In this document: positions 34,690 through 47,381 of the stretch, one piece after another
Numbering within the stretch: position 1 is the stretch's first letter
Layout of the letters: each line of letters starts with the position of its first letter
Assembly: GCA_963855995.1 (NCBI GenBank)
Contig: OY979716.1
Span: forward strand, 92,511,369 to 92,575,368
DNA: 64,000 nucleotides
Direction of reading: 5' to 3'
Origin: Muricea muricata
Taxonomy: Eukaryota; Cnidaria; Anthozoa; Malacalcyonacea; Plexauridae
The notes under the pieces: model-generated
The model's input: the letters and a program-made list of their open reading frames with translations, nothing else
The model's database searches: none
Told to the model about the DNA's origin: nothing
Translations under genes and position numbers: made by a program

Positions 34690-35240
34690 TTATCATAAAA
34701 AGTGACTAAGAGTTGTATAACATTTAGGGGAGGGGTTGTATACTTGCATCTTATTAATCGTGTATTTTAAATTTTTTTAGTATCTCCCCGCTTGGGCCAT
34801 TAGTAATTGTAGGAGTTGCATGTTCGGTAAAGCCTACTTACTGTGGCTACCTACTACCGACAGCCTACTTTGTAATCAGACTAAATGCATGTAGGAAGTT
34901 CAGTTCTTACTAAAAATTCAAGATCATGCACGAAAATAATAACTACGGCGTACTAAGACATATTTGGGATTGATGAATAACTGTGCGGTTGGCAAGAACA
35001 AATTATTCAAGTATATTTAGACATATTTACTCCAAGCGCACTTGCTTTGTGTCCTCCGCATTTTGAGTGCTACTGTCTAATGTGTGGGAAGCTGCAGTAA
35101 TATTTATTTACTATACATTAGAAAATGCAATAAACCAGCAACTATCCGGGCTGTCAAAATGTATGAGATGTATGATGTAGCACAGGTCACAGAACAAATT
35201 CGCACGGTTTCATCCTCCATGCGAGGGATAGGGTAATTTT
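34690..35240 (-). repeat. Diverged inverted piece of repeat family L
   Basis: Blocks such as GTAATTGTAGGAGTTGCATG, AAGCGCACTTGC, GTGGGAAGCTGCAGTAATATT and GGTCACAGAACAAATTC match 45700-47130 in order, the left arm of the 46-51 kb palindrome. With 32240-34355 it forms a decayed version of that palindrome. Confidence 0.65.
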
Positions 35241-35244
35241 CTCT

Positions 35245-36250
35245 TAATATTGAGTCTTTCTTTGAGCGAAATGTTGACAATATGGTTGTTGATTCCGTAA
35301 ACATCGCAGTTTTGACAAATTTTAATACAACAGGACCTTCGAGATAAATGTCGCTACGTTGACAGAACCTTGCACTCTAGGTTTACGACGTCGATCCTCT
35401 AGTCAAATTTAGAAATCGAATTTCCAAAGTTTTGCTGTGCATGGCATCAGTTTATCGCTTTTCTGCTTCTGTAAACCTGATCAAAACAACGGACGATGAC
35501 AACAAGCAACTTCTTTAGATATGCTAAGATACTTAAATTTTGACATGCTAAAGGATAATTCTTATCCACCAAACACAATGCTTAATCTAAAGCGTTCTTG
35601 AAAATACCAACTATTGCCACTTGGTGGCGAGGCATCACTAATAACTGATAAACTTTGCCCTCTAACTAGTGATTTTATAACCTAATCTACCCCGAATTGA
35701 AAAAAATAAACTTTTCAAGGATACTACATACATGTAGACATAATTAACCAAGACAGTCTAATTTACGGTATCAAAAACGAGTAAAAAATGAAGTTTTTTG
35801 AGTAAAAGATTTTTGGAATAAGCAGCATTTTAATGCACATGTACATGCATCTTAATTATTGCTCAGCCATTGGAACAATTGTATAAAATTCAATAAAAAA
35901 CAGCCATAAAAGGAGTTTTCTTTTACAAAAAAACTTCTTTCTCGCATAATGTGTTAGATTATGTAATTTTATTCATGGAATAAACAAAAAAGGTTTACAA
36001 AAGGTTTTTCGCCTCAAACAATATGGCAGACATTTTGAACGTTCGACAAACGTACTAATCACGTGTCCGTAATTAATTTATGCAATATCAACTATAGTTA
36101 CGTAACTTGAAGTAATTAAGTCAACATAATGATCATCATAAACTTATCCCCCAGTGTTTTAACGTAAGGAAATCAAGGCTTGTCAGTAAATCATTTTTAA
36201 AGTAAATATAAAAAGAAACAAATTTCGTCAAAAATTCAAAGATTTCTAAC
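35245..36250. other. No gene recognised
   Basis: AT-rich, no coding or repeat signal that I can support. Confidence 0.4.
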
Positions 36251-36279
36251 AAAGCCGGTCAAATTTATAGTTATTTATG

Positions 36280-36960
36280 ACACTAAACGAGTTTCGTTTT
36301 TCGTTTCTAAGAAAGACAAAGTTCCTTGTCTATCGCGTATTAATTTTGTTTACGAGGTTTCATGTCCAGGTTGTGGCAAAAGTAATGTAGGTATGACAAG
36401 AAGATGTTTATCAGTGCGTTTAAAAGAACATGCAACACAACTCACCACAAGTGCAATAGGAAAACATCTTTCAGACTGTGAACACGCGCAATACCTAGCA
36501 AGCCAACAAAACCAGTACTCTCTACTAAATGACATCCCTCTTCCTTCAGACAATGTGCCCACTCCTATTGAAAATTTAGTTCTCAAAAACTTCCGAATCT
36601 TGCACTTAACTAGATCTACCAGTTACAATATCCTTGCTTTTCTTGAAGCTTTACTAATTATATACAACAATCCACAACTTAAGACAGGACTGAAGGCTAG
36701 CAAAGAGCTTCAACTCTTCACATAATGGCGCTCCATCTACATTTTCACTTTTTACCAGTTGGGTCACTGCTTGTCTACTTGTAAATATAAATATAAATTT
36801 CTATCATGTAAATATAGCCTAACAGTCTTAGGTAATCTCTCGCTTCCGGTGACGCAGTGCTTTCGCTATCTTGCTCTGTATATAAGCTGTATATGTAAAG
36901 TGTTATGTTTCCTTCTGTCTGACGATAACTTTGAAATAAAGTCGAAAATTTATAGTTTCA
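36280..36960 (+). pseudogene. Penelope-like element 3' fragment (GIY-YIG endonuclease, third lineage)
   Basis: KVPCLSRINFVYEVSCPGCGKSNVGMTRRCLSVRLKEHA (36318-36434) is a GIY-YIG start with the CPGC knuckle, followed by IGKHLSDCEH and a C-terminal block ending LKTGLKASKELQLF (stop at 36723). The YIG half reads NVG, so its tyrosine is replaced by asparagine and catalysis is probably lost. The 3' UTR has CTGACGA (36919-36925), a stem ACTTT/AAAGT and CGAAA, hammerhead-like, plus AATAAAG. RT is absent. Confidence 0.75.
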
Positions 36961-37060
36961 ATTGTTTGTCTTGTTTTTATTCATATCTTGAATTGCAAGA
37001 TGACTTTATTTTTCGGAATTTGTTTCTTTTTATATTTTTACATTTTTAAAGTGTTGTCCA

Positions 37061-38130
37061 ACATATCGAGACAATAATATTTCTACGATAATTAAGCAAT
37101 CTAAATTAATAAAATTTTCTTCATGTAGAGAACATAATTCACATTAATGTATCAAATCTTTTAATAACCAATGAATGAAAACGAAAAACAAGACAAATGT
37201 CTGTGTGAGAGAAATGGGTCAGTGGGGGTGAAGTGCTTCGATGATAAAGAATACTACATAGCATTATCAGTATTGTCATAAACATGACTCATAAACATGT
37301 AAAACTTGATAACCTAGCGGACTGTATATATGGACAACACTTTGAGCCTGAAGGCCTTTGAATTGGGGTTATAATCCCCGTCAGGCAATGTTAGCTAGAC
37401 TGTTTAAAAATCTCTCTGGCATTAGCCAGTTCAAGGGGTTGTTATATTCTCCTTCGACAATTCCTAAAAATTGCATCGATCATATTTACCATAAATAATA
37501 AGAGTCGATGTACACAAAGTGATCATTGAAAGCATTTCAATCCCATGACCATGTATTTATTATTACAATAAAAGCCAATTACAATAATATAGCAAATCCA
37601 GTAACTTCTTGTACCAAACTACAATACTTCGATGTCTTTCTCTAATATCTTTTCGCTTGGTTCTATCGCCATTGATTATGTTTACATGCAAAATTATATA
37701 ACCTAGTCGGTTGTATACATGCCTGCTTGGAGACTAAAGCCCTTTGGGTTTGCAAAGCCCTATCAGACAAGCTTAGAGGGTTACGATCCTCTGCCCCCTA
37801 ACAATAACATATCCCGCTAGAATTTATAAGATGTGTATACTGGAGTTTGGTGGAAATGTCCTTTTTATTCTAATGAGGTGGGTTGCTGCGAAAATATTTA
37901 GGCAGCTCTCGCACTTCCTTTCTCCGCTAAGGTTAGGGCAAAGAGATACTTAACACACATGTATAACCAGCATATGTCTTACAAGACCTTTTCTATTGGT
38001 TAATCCAATGTCAACAAAACAATATGACATTTTTGTCAGCTATTAGGGAGCCTTCCCTGATATGCACACGCTGCATCATGCGCAGAGCGTGATCACTGAT
38101 GCCCTACACACGTAAAAATCAATTTGTTTG
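37061..38130. other. No gene recognised
   Basis: Two stretches beginning ATAACCTAG.CGG.TGTAT (37307 and 37700) resemble each other over ~25 bases. Nothing else is supported. Confidence 0.4.
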
Positions 38131-38134
38131 AAAA

Positions 38135-38590
38135 ACCTTGTAACACGTCTGATAGTACTATCAAGCTTGTTACAAGTTGTTAACAGCTTGTTTCAAATTT
38201 GTAAATTCCAACAAACACGCAAGCAGTGCGAAGACAACTGGCGAACAGACTTGTTACAAGTTGTTTGCAGACTTGCCACCACCTGTGCGTTTTTACTTGC
38301 CGTGTAGACCAAACACGTTAAAGCGCACAACTTGTAACAAGTACGTTTCCGTCTTGTAACAATACTGTCCCGACAACTTGTCAACAATATGTTTTCGCAC
38401 TGCCGATAACAAGATGTTGCAACAAACTTGTAGCAGCTTCTTGACACATTGGTAGTAAGGCTGTCGTGACAATGTTGTAGGAAGTTGTTGAAACAAGCTT
38501 GTAGAAGGCAGGTTAACAATTTGAAACAATGCTGTAGCAAGTTGTAAAATTCAATCCGTAACAACTTATTTCTTCAGTGCTGTTACAACA
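38135..38590. repeat. Cluster of short degenerate ACTTGTTACAAGTTGTT-type repeats
   Basis: The motif TTGTTACAAGTTGTT or its complement occurs again and again in this ~450-base block (38167, 38250, 38330, 38380 and on), mixed with GTTGTTGAAACAAGCTTGTA variants. Each unit is itself an inverted repeat (AACTTGT/ACAAGTT). ORFs here are artefacts of the repeat. Confidence 0.7.
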
Positions 38591-38599
38591 TGGCAGCTC

Positions 38600-39027
38600 G
38601 TGAAAGACCTGCGCGTAAAAAACATGCTTGTGTATTTCACCTCGCGTGTCTTCCCAGGGTTGTACACAATATAATTCCCAAGATGTTCAATTTTGACTTG
38701 CTATATTTAATATAGTATTTAATGATTAATATACAAGAATGTGAACAAGAGAATACAAACAAATATACAAAATAATGGCTAAAGACAAAGGTGAGTATAC
38801 TGTGTGTAAAAAAACTTTATTGGGCATTCAGTTGAGAGTGCAGCAATATTACAGTATTGCATAAAATATAGTTGACATATATATTTTAAATTTATATTTT
38901 CACAAACATACAAAATATAACTATTAAATAAATCCAGAGTTTATCCAGATGAAGTGATGGACATTTGGTTGCTCATTGACAGACTTTACCAATTACCATC
39001 CGGAATTCGACTGTATGTATGCTTTAT
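38600..39027. other. No gene recognised
   Basis: AT-rich flank of the BEL element. Confidence 0.4.
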
Positions 39028-39032
39028 ATATG

Positions 39033-39291
39033 TGTTTACGACGGCAAACTTGTCAGAAAAGTTGATTTTTTAACATATATTTTAGGATAAAACGTAAAGT
39101 TTTTTAACATATATTTTAGGATAAAACGTAAAGTTTTTTAACATATATTTTTTAGGATAAAACGCAAAGTTCTAAAATACATTGAACTGTGCTAATGTAA
39201 CAACAACCATGTGTTTTTTCACGCGTGGCTAATCCCGCGTGGCCAAACGTCAACCACAAAAATGTCTAAATATCAATATCTGTCCAAAAGA
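39033..39291 (-). repeat. 3' LTR of the BEL element, with tandem 34-36 bp repeats
   Basis: It matches the 5' LTR except for three tandem copies of a unit TTTTTTAACATATATTTTAG GATAAAACG... (about 39066-39172) where the 5' LTR has one. This explains the length difference, 259 against 188 bases. Its inner terminus reads TCTTTTGG instead of TGTTTGG. A GGGTGGGGG purine tract (minus strand, near 39292-39300) abuts it. Confidence 0.9.
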
Positions 39292-39326
39292 CCCCCACCC
39301 GTAGCGTGAACCCAAGGGGGGGAACG

Positions 39327-42300
39327 TCACTTTTTTTCATTATGAGCCTCAAATAAAGCCAACTTCCCGACCGGACGAACATAAGTTCCCGTTTTCGTTA
39401 CTACTTCGGCCGATCTCACGAGTCCGTCAGCACTTGCGATAGGTGCTATGACTCTGCCCAAACGCCATTGACCCCTCGGAACATTGTCCTCAACAATTAG
39501 AACTAAATCCCCACGACGGATATTACGTTGTATATTACGCCACTTGCTACGTTCAATCAAGTGCGGCACATACTCTCTTCTCCATCTTCGCCAAAACTGG
39601 TCAGCTAAAAATTGACTATGTCTCCACCGACGACGTAAAGACATATCTCGCTGGACAAACTCTCCCGGTGTTAGATTTGAGCTCGCACGTCCGTGCAGAA
39701 AATGATTGGGCGTTAGAATACTCACATCCGTAGCCGAGGTACTACTTCCACCGTAGACAAGTGGGCGAGAATTCAGAAGCGACTCAACTTCGGCGACTAC
39801 TGTAAGGAAGACTTCATCGACCGTGACTACATTCCCCATGATCGCTTTCATAGACTTGATCAAAGATTCCCAAGCTCCACCAAACCAGGGGGCAGCAGGA
39901 GGGTTAAAAATCCAACGGACTCCTCGGGCACTAAGCTCGTCAGCAACTCGTTTCTGATCGATTTCTTGCAATGACTTTATCAACTCTGGCTCCGCGCCAA
40001 CAAAGTTCGTACCGTTGTCGCTCAAGATACGGACTGGGTTTCCACGACGGGACTGAAAACGTCGCAAGGCCATTATAAACGAATCTGCTTCTAGGCTGTG
40101 AGCTACCTCGAGATGGACGCCACGCATGTGTAGACATGTAAACAAGCATATATAACCCTTCTCGATTCGGTTACGACCAACACGGACAGAAAATGGACCA
40201 GCATAGTCCAAACCCACGTACTGGAATGGAACACTAGCATTGGCAAGACGAGTGGATGGTAGATCACTCATTTTCTGGGCAAGTGGTTGAACTCGGCGTC
40301 GGTGGCATAGGAGGCATTTGGTGGCGCAATTCTTGACTTCAGAACGACCGTGCAGTATCCAATACTTTTCTCGTATGTGATTAAATACGTGTTCGACACC
40401 TGCATGGATCAGCCTCCGGTGATAGTGAATAACAATCAAACGAGTAATTTCGTGCGAATGATCTAATACGATGGGGTGCTTCGTTTCCCATGACAACTCT
40501 GCTTTGTCGATGCGTCCCCCCACTCGCAGGACTCCATCTGTTAACTGTGGATCAAGACTTGCGATACGGCTCCCTCTTGCGATCGGACGATTTTTGGACA
40601 ATGACTCAATCTCTGCTCCAAACCGGTCTCGTTGTGCAAATTTGATCCAATATTTCTCGGCCTGCTTCAATTCTTCCACACTCAAAACTTCAGCGCTACG
40701 CCGATCTATCTTGCGTAGATTGTGACAAAACTGTAAGATCCAAGCTGTTACACGAACGAGTCTGAGCCAACTGGAATAGGCGGCTGGATCAAGACCTGGG
40801 ACAGGAACTTCTACCCTTAATACCTTCTTCTTCATTTCCATTTCGCTAGCTAGAGGGGCTGAGCAGCTAATGTCGTCAGTCGGCCAGTCCGTTTTGTCAC
40901 TCTTAAGAAAATCTGGTCCGTTAATCCAATCTGATTCAGGTTGGAGATTTTGGGCAGCAGCTCCCCTCGTTGCGATGTCTGCAATATTCAAGTTTGTTCT
41001 GATGTGATGCCATTGTCCGGGATCACTCTCTGACGTCTCTTCCGCAACTCGGTTTGCAACAAATGGTCTGAAGTTCCGTGGTTCTCCATGTATCCACCAT
41101 ATCGCCGTTGTCGAATCTGACAAATAAATGACTTGACGCATACTAAAATCTAACTCTTTGCATATGGTCTTCGCAACACGAACAGCTAACTGGCAACCCA
41201 TAAGTTCACCTCTCGGAATGGAGATGGTTTTCAAGGGCTTTAGGCGTGTCTTTGCCATGATCAAATGACAAATAACTTCACCGTCCATAAGAACAGCACG
41301 CATGTAGGCAACGGCAGCGTAGGCATCTTCGGAGGCATCACAAAAGACAACAAGCTCTCTCGTCAATGTCTTTGAAGACAGGCTGTAGATATACCGTGGC
41401 ACTGCAAACAATTTCAGGGCAACCAACTCTAATTCCCATTTCGACCATTCAGACGCGATGTCGGTCGGTAAAGCCATACCCCAATCCAGACCTCTGGCCC
41501 ATGTTCGTTGCAAAATGATCTTTGCACGCACCGTAAATGGACTTGACCATCCTAACGGATCATATAAACTGGCTAACTTGGCCAGGACTCCCCGTTTCGT
41601 CGGCGGTGTATTTAGGCTTTCAACATGTGCATAGGCAAGTCCAAGCGTATCCGACTGCGCATCCCATCGAGTTCCCAACGCTCGACCGGAGGGTAACTCT
41701 CCTTGTTCAAGGGATTCATCGGAAATACTTCGTTCAGCTTCCGGTATGGTTGCGAGCACCTCCGCTGAGGACGAGAACCATTTTCGCATTGGGAAACCTC
41801 CTTCGGCCATCAGAGATGTGACATCAGCTCGCATGTCAACTGCCTGGGGCACATCATTACATGAAGTGTAGAAGTCATCTACAAAGATATCTCGTCGAAC
41901 TCTGGCTGAAGCTTCCGGCCAATGACCTTGATTGTCTTCAGTCGTACGAATCACAGCAATGTTGGCTTCACAAGGTGAACATTTATCGCCGAATACTAAA
42001 CAATTCATCTCATAAATGTCTGGAGGTCTTGTCGAATCCAGGTCGCGCCACAAATACCGGTGGTACTTGCGGTTCTCTTCCTTCACACGAACATGACAGA
42101 ACATATGAGACACATCTCCTACAAGGGCGACGGGTCTTTCGCGAAACCGTAACAAGATACCTGGCAAATCATTGTGAAGACTAGGGCCCGCCTCAAGGCA
42201 GTCGTTGAGGCAGACACCATAGTGCTTCGAGGCAGAATCGAAAACAACTCGTGGCAGTGGTTTGTGGGGGCTGATAACAGGATGGTGTGGTAACAGCCAT

Positions 42301-42749
42301 TGTTCACCGTCCATAGCGTGCTCCCTTGGATGTAGTTTACGAGCAAACCCCTTCTCAACATATGCATTGATAGCCTGGGAGTAACCATCCGCTAACTTTG
42401 GGTCCTTCCGCAAACGACGTTCCACCGATTCTAAGCGACACAGGGCTGTCTCATAATTGTTAGGCAGTTGTGGTTTGTCATCCTTCCAAAGCAATCCCAA
42501 TTCATAACCCGATTCTACCCGACGACACGTCTCATTCATCTTGTCAACAGCATGTTGCTCACTACCTGTAAAGGTTACCGTTTCCTCAGCACGCACACCA
42601 AAACTGTCTATCTCCCAGAACTTTCGCAACTGGTGATTGACATCTTCCTCGCCTTCCACGACTCGTGTACGCAAAATATGTTTTGCTGCATTGCTCATAG
42701 TTGGTACTGGACCTGCTATTACCCAACCAAGTCGTGTCACGCTTCCCAC
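39327..42749 (-). pseudogene. BEL/Pao pol: RT, RNase H, integrase
   Basis: 1140 codons open. Residue positions count from the first codon of the open frame. RT ~120-330 with catalytic FVDD at 289-292 and a first aspartate near 212 in VGDVSHMF. RNase H ~460-580 with D (VFCDAS, ~472), E (PRGELMG, ~515) and D (LSDSTT, ~545). Integrase zinc module ~777-815 (H..H...CLLC). Integrase core with D848 (VGLDYAGP), D911 (ILSDNGTN) and E961 (GGAWES). DUF5641-type C-terminal domain ~1045-1135 (RGQWRLGRVI). All catalytic residues are in place. It is cut off from gag-protease by a frameshift near 42740, so it is not expressed as the normal polyprotein. Confidence 0.95.
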
Positions 42750-44373
42750 GTCTCACCTCCAATGGTGCCATCAAGAATGCTGCATCCAACCCAAGTAACA
42801 CGTCAATAGTCATTTCTCCTACCGAGTCAACTGGAATGTCACGTAAGTGATCATATTGCTTCTTTATCTCCGTCCAGTTTACCGAGTGTTCTGGTTCGCA
42901 TACATTCTTCATAGTCCACGCATATGTATCAACCTTTGTTACAGCTGCTGCAAATTGAAGCGTACCCGCTGTGATTTGAGGATTGTCCTCACACCTCCAA
43001 CCGCATCAACAGTGAGATTTTGCAAACCCAGCCCTAATTAGGGTGGTCTCACTACCAGAATCTAACAGGACAGTCCCCCTGACTATTCCCCCCGCACTAT
43101 TAACAAAGGGCACAGCAACTGTTTTCAAGGCAACCCTGCATGACCTTATCATATTTACTTGTGTGTTATGTAATGCACAGTGAACTCCCTTAGAATCTTG
43201 TTCTGAGCTAGGTGGTATTGGGGTGGCATGTAGTAACTTATGATGCCCCTTCTCACAAGAATCAACTCCGCCCTTAGAGGCACTAGTGCACAAGCGGCGC
43301 TGATGTCCCTTTTGCAAACAACCAAAACATACCTTCTTTAATTTAACAAGCTCCCAACGCTGACTAATATTTGCAGCTAACAATACTGGGCAATCCCCCT
43401 CCTTATGCTTGTCATTGCTATCACATAAGGTGCATCTCCCTAATTGTGCTTTAGCTAGAAGGGCCTTCCTATTTGAGAACTTAGAATTAAACCTTTGGTC
43501 ATCTTTGGCTTGCACCTGTGTATTGTACCGATCACGCTTGCGCAGTGACTTTACCCTTAATTGAGCCCACTCTGCTAACCCCTTCACACTCTCTGTTACT
43601 TGCTTGCACTCTATTTGCCGCACCTATTCATCTTTCTCACTAGGTGGCAATTTACGAACAAGTTGTGTGCAAAGTGGTATGCTACTTAATTCATGCTCAT
43701 AATCTGGCTTATCTAGGGCAAATACTGCTGCCTGTAAGGCATCTGCATACCGCTCAAACCCTTCACGATCCCTTTCCTTAATATTATGCCAGTTGGTAAT
43801 ACGGCGCAAATGAGCATCTATGACTTCACTAGGGTCCCCATACCTATCACTAAGTAACTTAACTGCTTTTTGGTAGTCCCCAGGCTCCCCCGTCAGGCAG
43901 GCAATAACTTCTCTCACTTTATTGTTGATCGAGTTGTTCAGATGTGCTAGTTTAATTGCATCAGATAAAGATTTGTTACTGTCTACGAGTGAACTGAATA
44001 TACCCCAGAAATAAGGTCATTTGTCCGGGCTTCCATCAAATACAGGAATCTTTACTCCTTTCAAACCACCAGAATGACTGTGTTGTGTACTTACAACAGG
44101 CATTGTAGCACTTGACGACTCAGACGACTGTTCCTCACCACTTATCGAGGGGCTTTTGGGCTCTGGCTGATTTGATTCCAAATAATCAGCTATCTCACCT
44201 AGGACTTCAGTAACGTCACATTCAGCCTCTAGGAGCCATTCGCCATTAGCTTCGATAGAAGAAGGATCGGCGTTTTCCAGCTCTGTTATCACAGTCCGTG
44301 CTTTATCTCTAGCTTCTTCAATACTTTTAGAATACTGACGTACCTTTGAAACGCTGTCTTTGTTGCTCATCAA
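42750..44373 (-). pseudogene. BEL/Pao gag and protease, with three stops
   Basis: One frame from 44373: coiled N-terminal region, IPVFDGSPDK (start of the DUF1759 gag core), the core to ~43630, two zinc knuckles (CTLCDSNDKHKEGDC and CFGCLQKGHQRRLC) and a protease VLLDSGSETTLI with the DSG catalytic triplet. Stops interrupt the same frame at 44014-44016 (TGA), 43621-43623 (TAG) and 43003-43005 (TGA); no frameshift occurs until about 42740. Point decay of this kind is what a recently silenced copy shows. Confidence 0.9.
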
Positions 44374-44489
44374 CTCTCTGATCGACTCGATTTATATTCC
44401 TTGTAATGGCTGATCTGGCGACCTTTCTCTTGGATCGAAGTTTCTCAACATTTTCCGCTTCGACAGGCATTTCTTCACGATATTTTTAT

Positions 44490-44505
44490 CCGGCTCGAAG
44501 GACCA
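44490..44505 (-). other. BEL primer binding site, tRNA-Tyr type
   Basis: The minus strand reads TGGTCCTTCGAGCCGG, two bases inside the 5' LTR. It is complementary to a tRNA 3' end CCGGCTCGAAGGACCA, which is the usual eukaryotic tRNA-Tyr end. Confidence 0.75.
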
Positions 44506-44507
44506 AC

Positions 44508-44695
44508 TGTTTACGACGGCAAACTTGACAGAAAAGTTGATTTTTTAACATATATTTTAGGATAAAACGTAAAGTTTTAAAATACATTGAACTGTGCTAA
44601 TGTAACAACAACCATGTGTTTTTTCACGCGTGGCTAATCCCGCGTGGCCAAACGTCAACCACAAAAATGTCTAAATATCAATATCTGTCCAAACA
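44508..44695 (-). repeat. 5' LTR of the BEL element
   Basis: 188 bases, TG...CA bounded on both strands (plus-strand ends TGTTTACG and CCAAACA). One copy of the 34-bp unit that is tripled in the 3' LTR. Confidence 0.92.
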
Positions 44696-44745
44696 ATATG
44701 TATCATATAGTAAGTATTGTCTACTGGTCAATTTGAAGCTTGGAT

Positions 44746-45115
44746 ATGCCGGCGTTGCTAGATTTGACAGAGACGATGAGACTCAGGACCCGTAAGTATT
44801 TCTCTGACAAGCATTCATTGCCATTCGGTATGTTTTTAATAATAATTTATATATCTCTTTGTATTAAAGAACCTAAAATCAATCGCTGTTTTCAATTATA
44901 TCATAAATCGAAACAGACAACCTGGTACATTTTCCATACATATACCTATATATATGTAGATTGAAAGATAGCATAACAATCAATAATTACTTCAGTTTCT
45001 TTTTATAGGACCATCTCGCGAACAGAATTCTGCAGCCAGTCGGCCCACCACGTCCAGGAGAGATGCAGTGACTCGACCAAGATGTCTAAACGCTTTAAAG
45101 CACATTACACTTTAA
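44746..45115 (+). CDS. Weak two-exon candidate
   Basis: ATG at 44746 gives 15 codons to a CGTAAGTATT donor (GT at 44792). An acceptor TTTTTATAG (45008) then opens a phase-1 exon of 35 codons rich in R, S and T, ending at TAA (45113-45115). Frame and splice sites agree, but the peptide (~50 residues) matches nothing I know. It could be the end of a longer gene or chance. Confidence 0.15.
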
Positions 45116-45119
45116 AGTA

Positions 45120-45633
45120 CCTTAGTTTTCACGTTTTCAGAAACGAATATTTTCTCATTGAAATTTAGGAAATTTGGAAATTGGAAATTTGGAAATTAAC
45201 AATGAATATTACAAGCGTTTGTTACACACTGTGTTTAAATATACATTGCATTGTATAATAGTGTATTTTCAGCTGAAATCTTCATGCTCTCTACCAGCTC
45301 TTTCCTAAAGCCGGATAATTGAAAACTATCCTGAACGAAAATATTTCATGTCAAATAAATTCAAACTAATAACTCTTAAACACGATTTACCCGGATATTA
45401 GATATTGGCTTCAATTCAATGATGTAGCAAACATATATTGGAAATCAAAAATGAAAAAAAAAATCATAGGGATGTTTACTGGAAGCTATGATGAACTACT
45501 TGACTGATATTAATGTTCTTGACACAGATAAAAGCACTACATCAGCACTACTGTGTGACTCCCCCCCCCCCCTCCCGCTAACTTTCGCCAACCTGGTCAG
45601 TTAAAAAAGAGACTTACTCATAAATACACTGAA
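45120..45633. other. No gene recognised
   Basis: Holds a C13-14 run (45561-45573). The stretch near 45475-45510 (GGAAGCTATGATGAACTACT) resembles 31345-31370, so family L flanks are also shared. Confidence 0.4.
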
Positions 45634-47381
45634 AAGCTGACATAATTTTCTACTAGATTATATAATTATTAGGGCTATAGTATATCTGCTACGTTTTAGT
45701 TGGGTATACTTTTTTCTAAATTTTTGTAATTGCCTCTCCAGTTAGGATCTATTTGTAATCGTTGGAGTTACGTGCTCGGTGAAAGCCAGTATACCTACCA
45801 AGCCTGAAGGTGCAGAAAATCACAGTTTACTCCCCGAAACTCTTGAATTGAAATTATTTCTGGTCCGAGAACAACTCCTTTTGTTTTAATTATGCCTTAA
45901 CCATTAATTATTCCTGGTTGTGCTTCATACATGCAGAATTATATTTGAAGAAAAGGTGTCATCGTGTAATCAGAGGAAAATCATCTAGGAAACTCCGATC
46001 TTACTAAAACTGATTCAACATATGGATTCAGGACAAGTAATAATGGTACTAAATTAAAATGCACTGATTACCTTGGTTCATGAACACCTTGTCGACGTCC
46101 GTATGGTCAAAAAATTAATCAAGTTTATCCCCTAGCCGCAGTGCGGAGCGCTGCCCAGGCGAAGCCCGGAGCGAGGGTTACTAATTCTGAGATGCCAAAG
46201 TCATCCGCCATTATGTGTTGGTTTGCTTTGCTTGGGACGTTCGACCTTTTTGCTCACGTCATTGAATTCCGAGGGTCTTTTAAAATAAATGTCAAGAAAT
46301 CTGTAGGGGAACAAATCGAAATCATAAAAAAACAATAAAAATAAATCAAAAATACGGAAAAGACGACGCAAAACGCGCCAACAGAAGGAAACAAGAACGC
46401 AAACGTACATAAAACGTAGCTATGTTCAAACTATTCAGTAGCCGTAATGATTCCACATCTTAATTTCGAAGTTTAAGTTTCTTTGTTTTGTAAAAGCAAG
46501 ACTGTAGTTTTATTTATTAGTGTGAAAATAATCTACAAGTAAAAAATACGACCGTAGCTATTTTGATAAAAAATGCATGGCTTGAAATGGTTTTTAATGC
46601 AAAATAAAGATTTAATAGTTTATAAATATTCATCAAAACGTTTTAATAATGTAGCACAATAAATTGTATTTCATACCGTACCAAAGTTCGCCCTACGCAT
46701 GATGACATACGGACCACAGACATTTAACAAATTAAGTATTTTGTCATTAAAACTGGTATTTATTTCATTATTTTCACAGTTGTTTAAAAAATATAGAACG
46801 CATTATTAAAAACTGCCGTGTCGGCGTGTTGCTATGACAATGATCCTGAGAATACTTGATGCTCCGAAAATATAGTGGCATCTTTGATATATTGAGGCGA
46901 GGGGGTTTGCATGCATGCATGTACTTCTGGTTTACACGGATATAAGTCAAGCGCACGTGCTGTAGGTCCTCTCCAATTTGAGTGAAACTGCCTGGTGTGT
47001 GGGTAGCTGCAGTAATATTTGTTGAGTAAACCTCAGAAGATGAAAATTAGACCTGTAATTATAAGGCTGTCAAAGCTCATGAAGTATATGATGTATCACA
47101 TGTCACAGAACAAATTCACGCCGTTTCATCCTTTACTCTTTCCAGACGTAAAGTAAAATTGTAGCACTAAAATGTAATTTTCCGTGCCCGTGTTAGCCCC
47201 CCTTCCCTGAAATGAATCAAGAATTCGAATTATTTTATTCCCTATGAAACAAGCTTTCGAATAAAGGGTAGATGTTATTGTCAAACAGTATTCTTACTGT
47301 ATTAGTACAGCATCCTTATTGTAAATATATTAAAATTTGATTAAAAATTTAGGCCTACCCGCAGTAACTCGTGTCTTTATA

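Larger units (their letters stand above)
39033..44695 (-). mobile_element. BEL/Pao LTR retrotransposon, nearly full length
   Basis: Two LTRs (39033-39291 and 44508-44695) with the target duplication ATATG on both sides (39028-39032, 44696-44700). The element reads on the minus strand: 5' LTR, primer site, gag, protease, RT, RNase H, integrase, purine tract, 3' LTR. The gag-protease frame has stops at 44014-44016, 43621-43623 and 43003-43005, and a frameshift near 42740 separates it from pol. Pol is otherwise open for 1140 codons. So it is a young but dead copy. Nothing like an env gene follows. Confidence 0.95.

Noticed and set aside
39327..42749. Plus-strand ORFs inside the BEL pol region
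   Set aside because: They are shadows of the 1140-codon minus-strand frame.
42586..42912. Env-like or extra BEL gene in the frame at 42586-42912
   Set aside because: It is the tail of the protease frame running past the frameshift into pol sequence.
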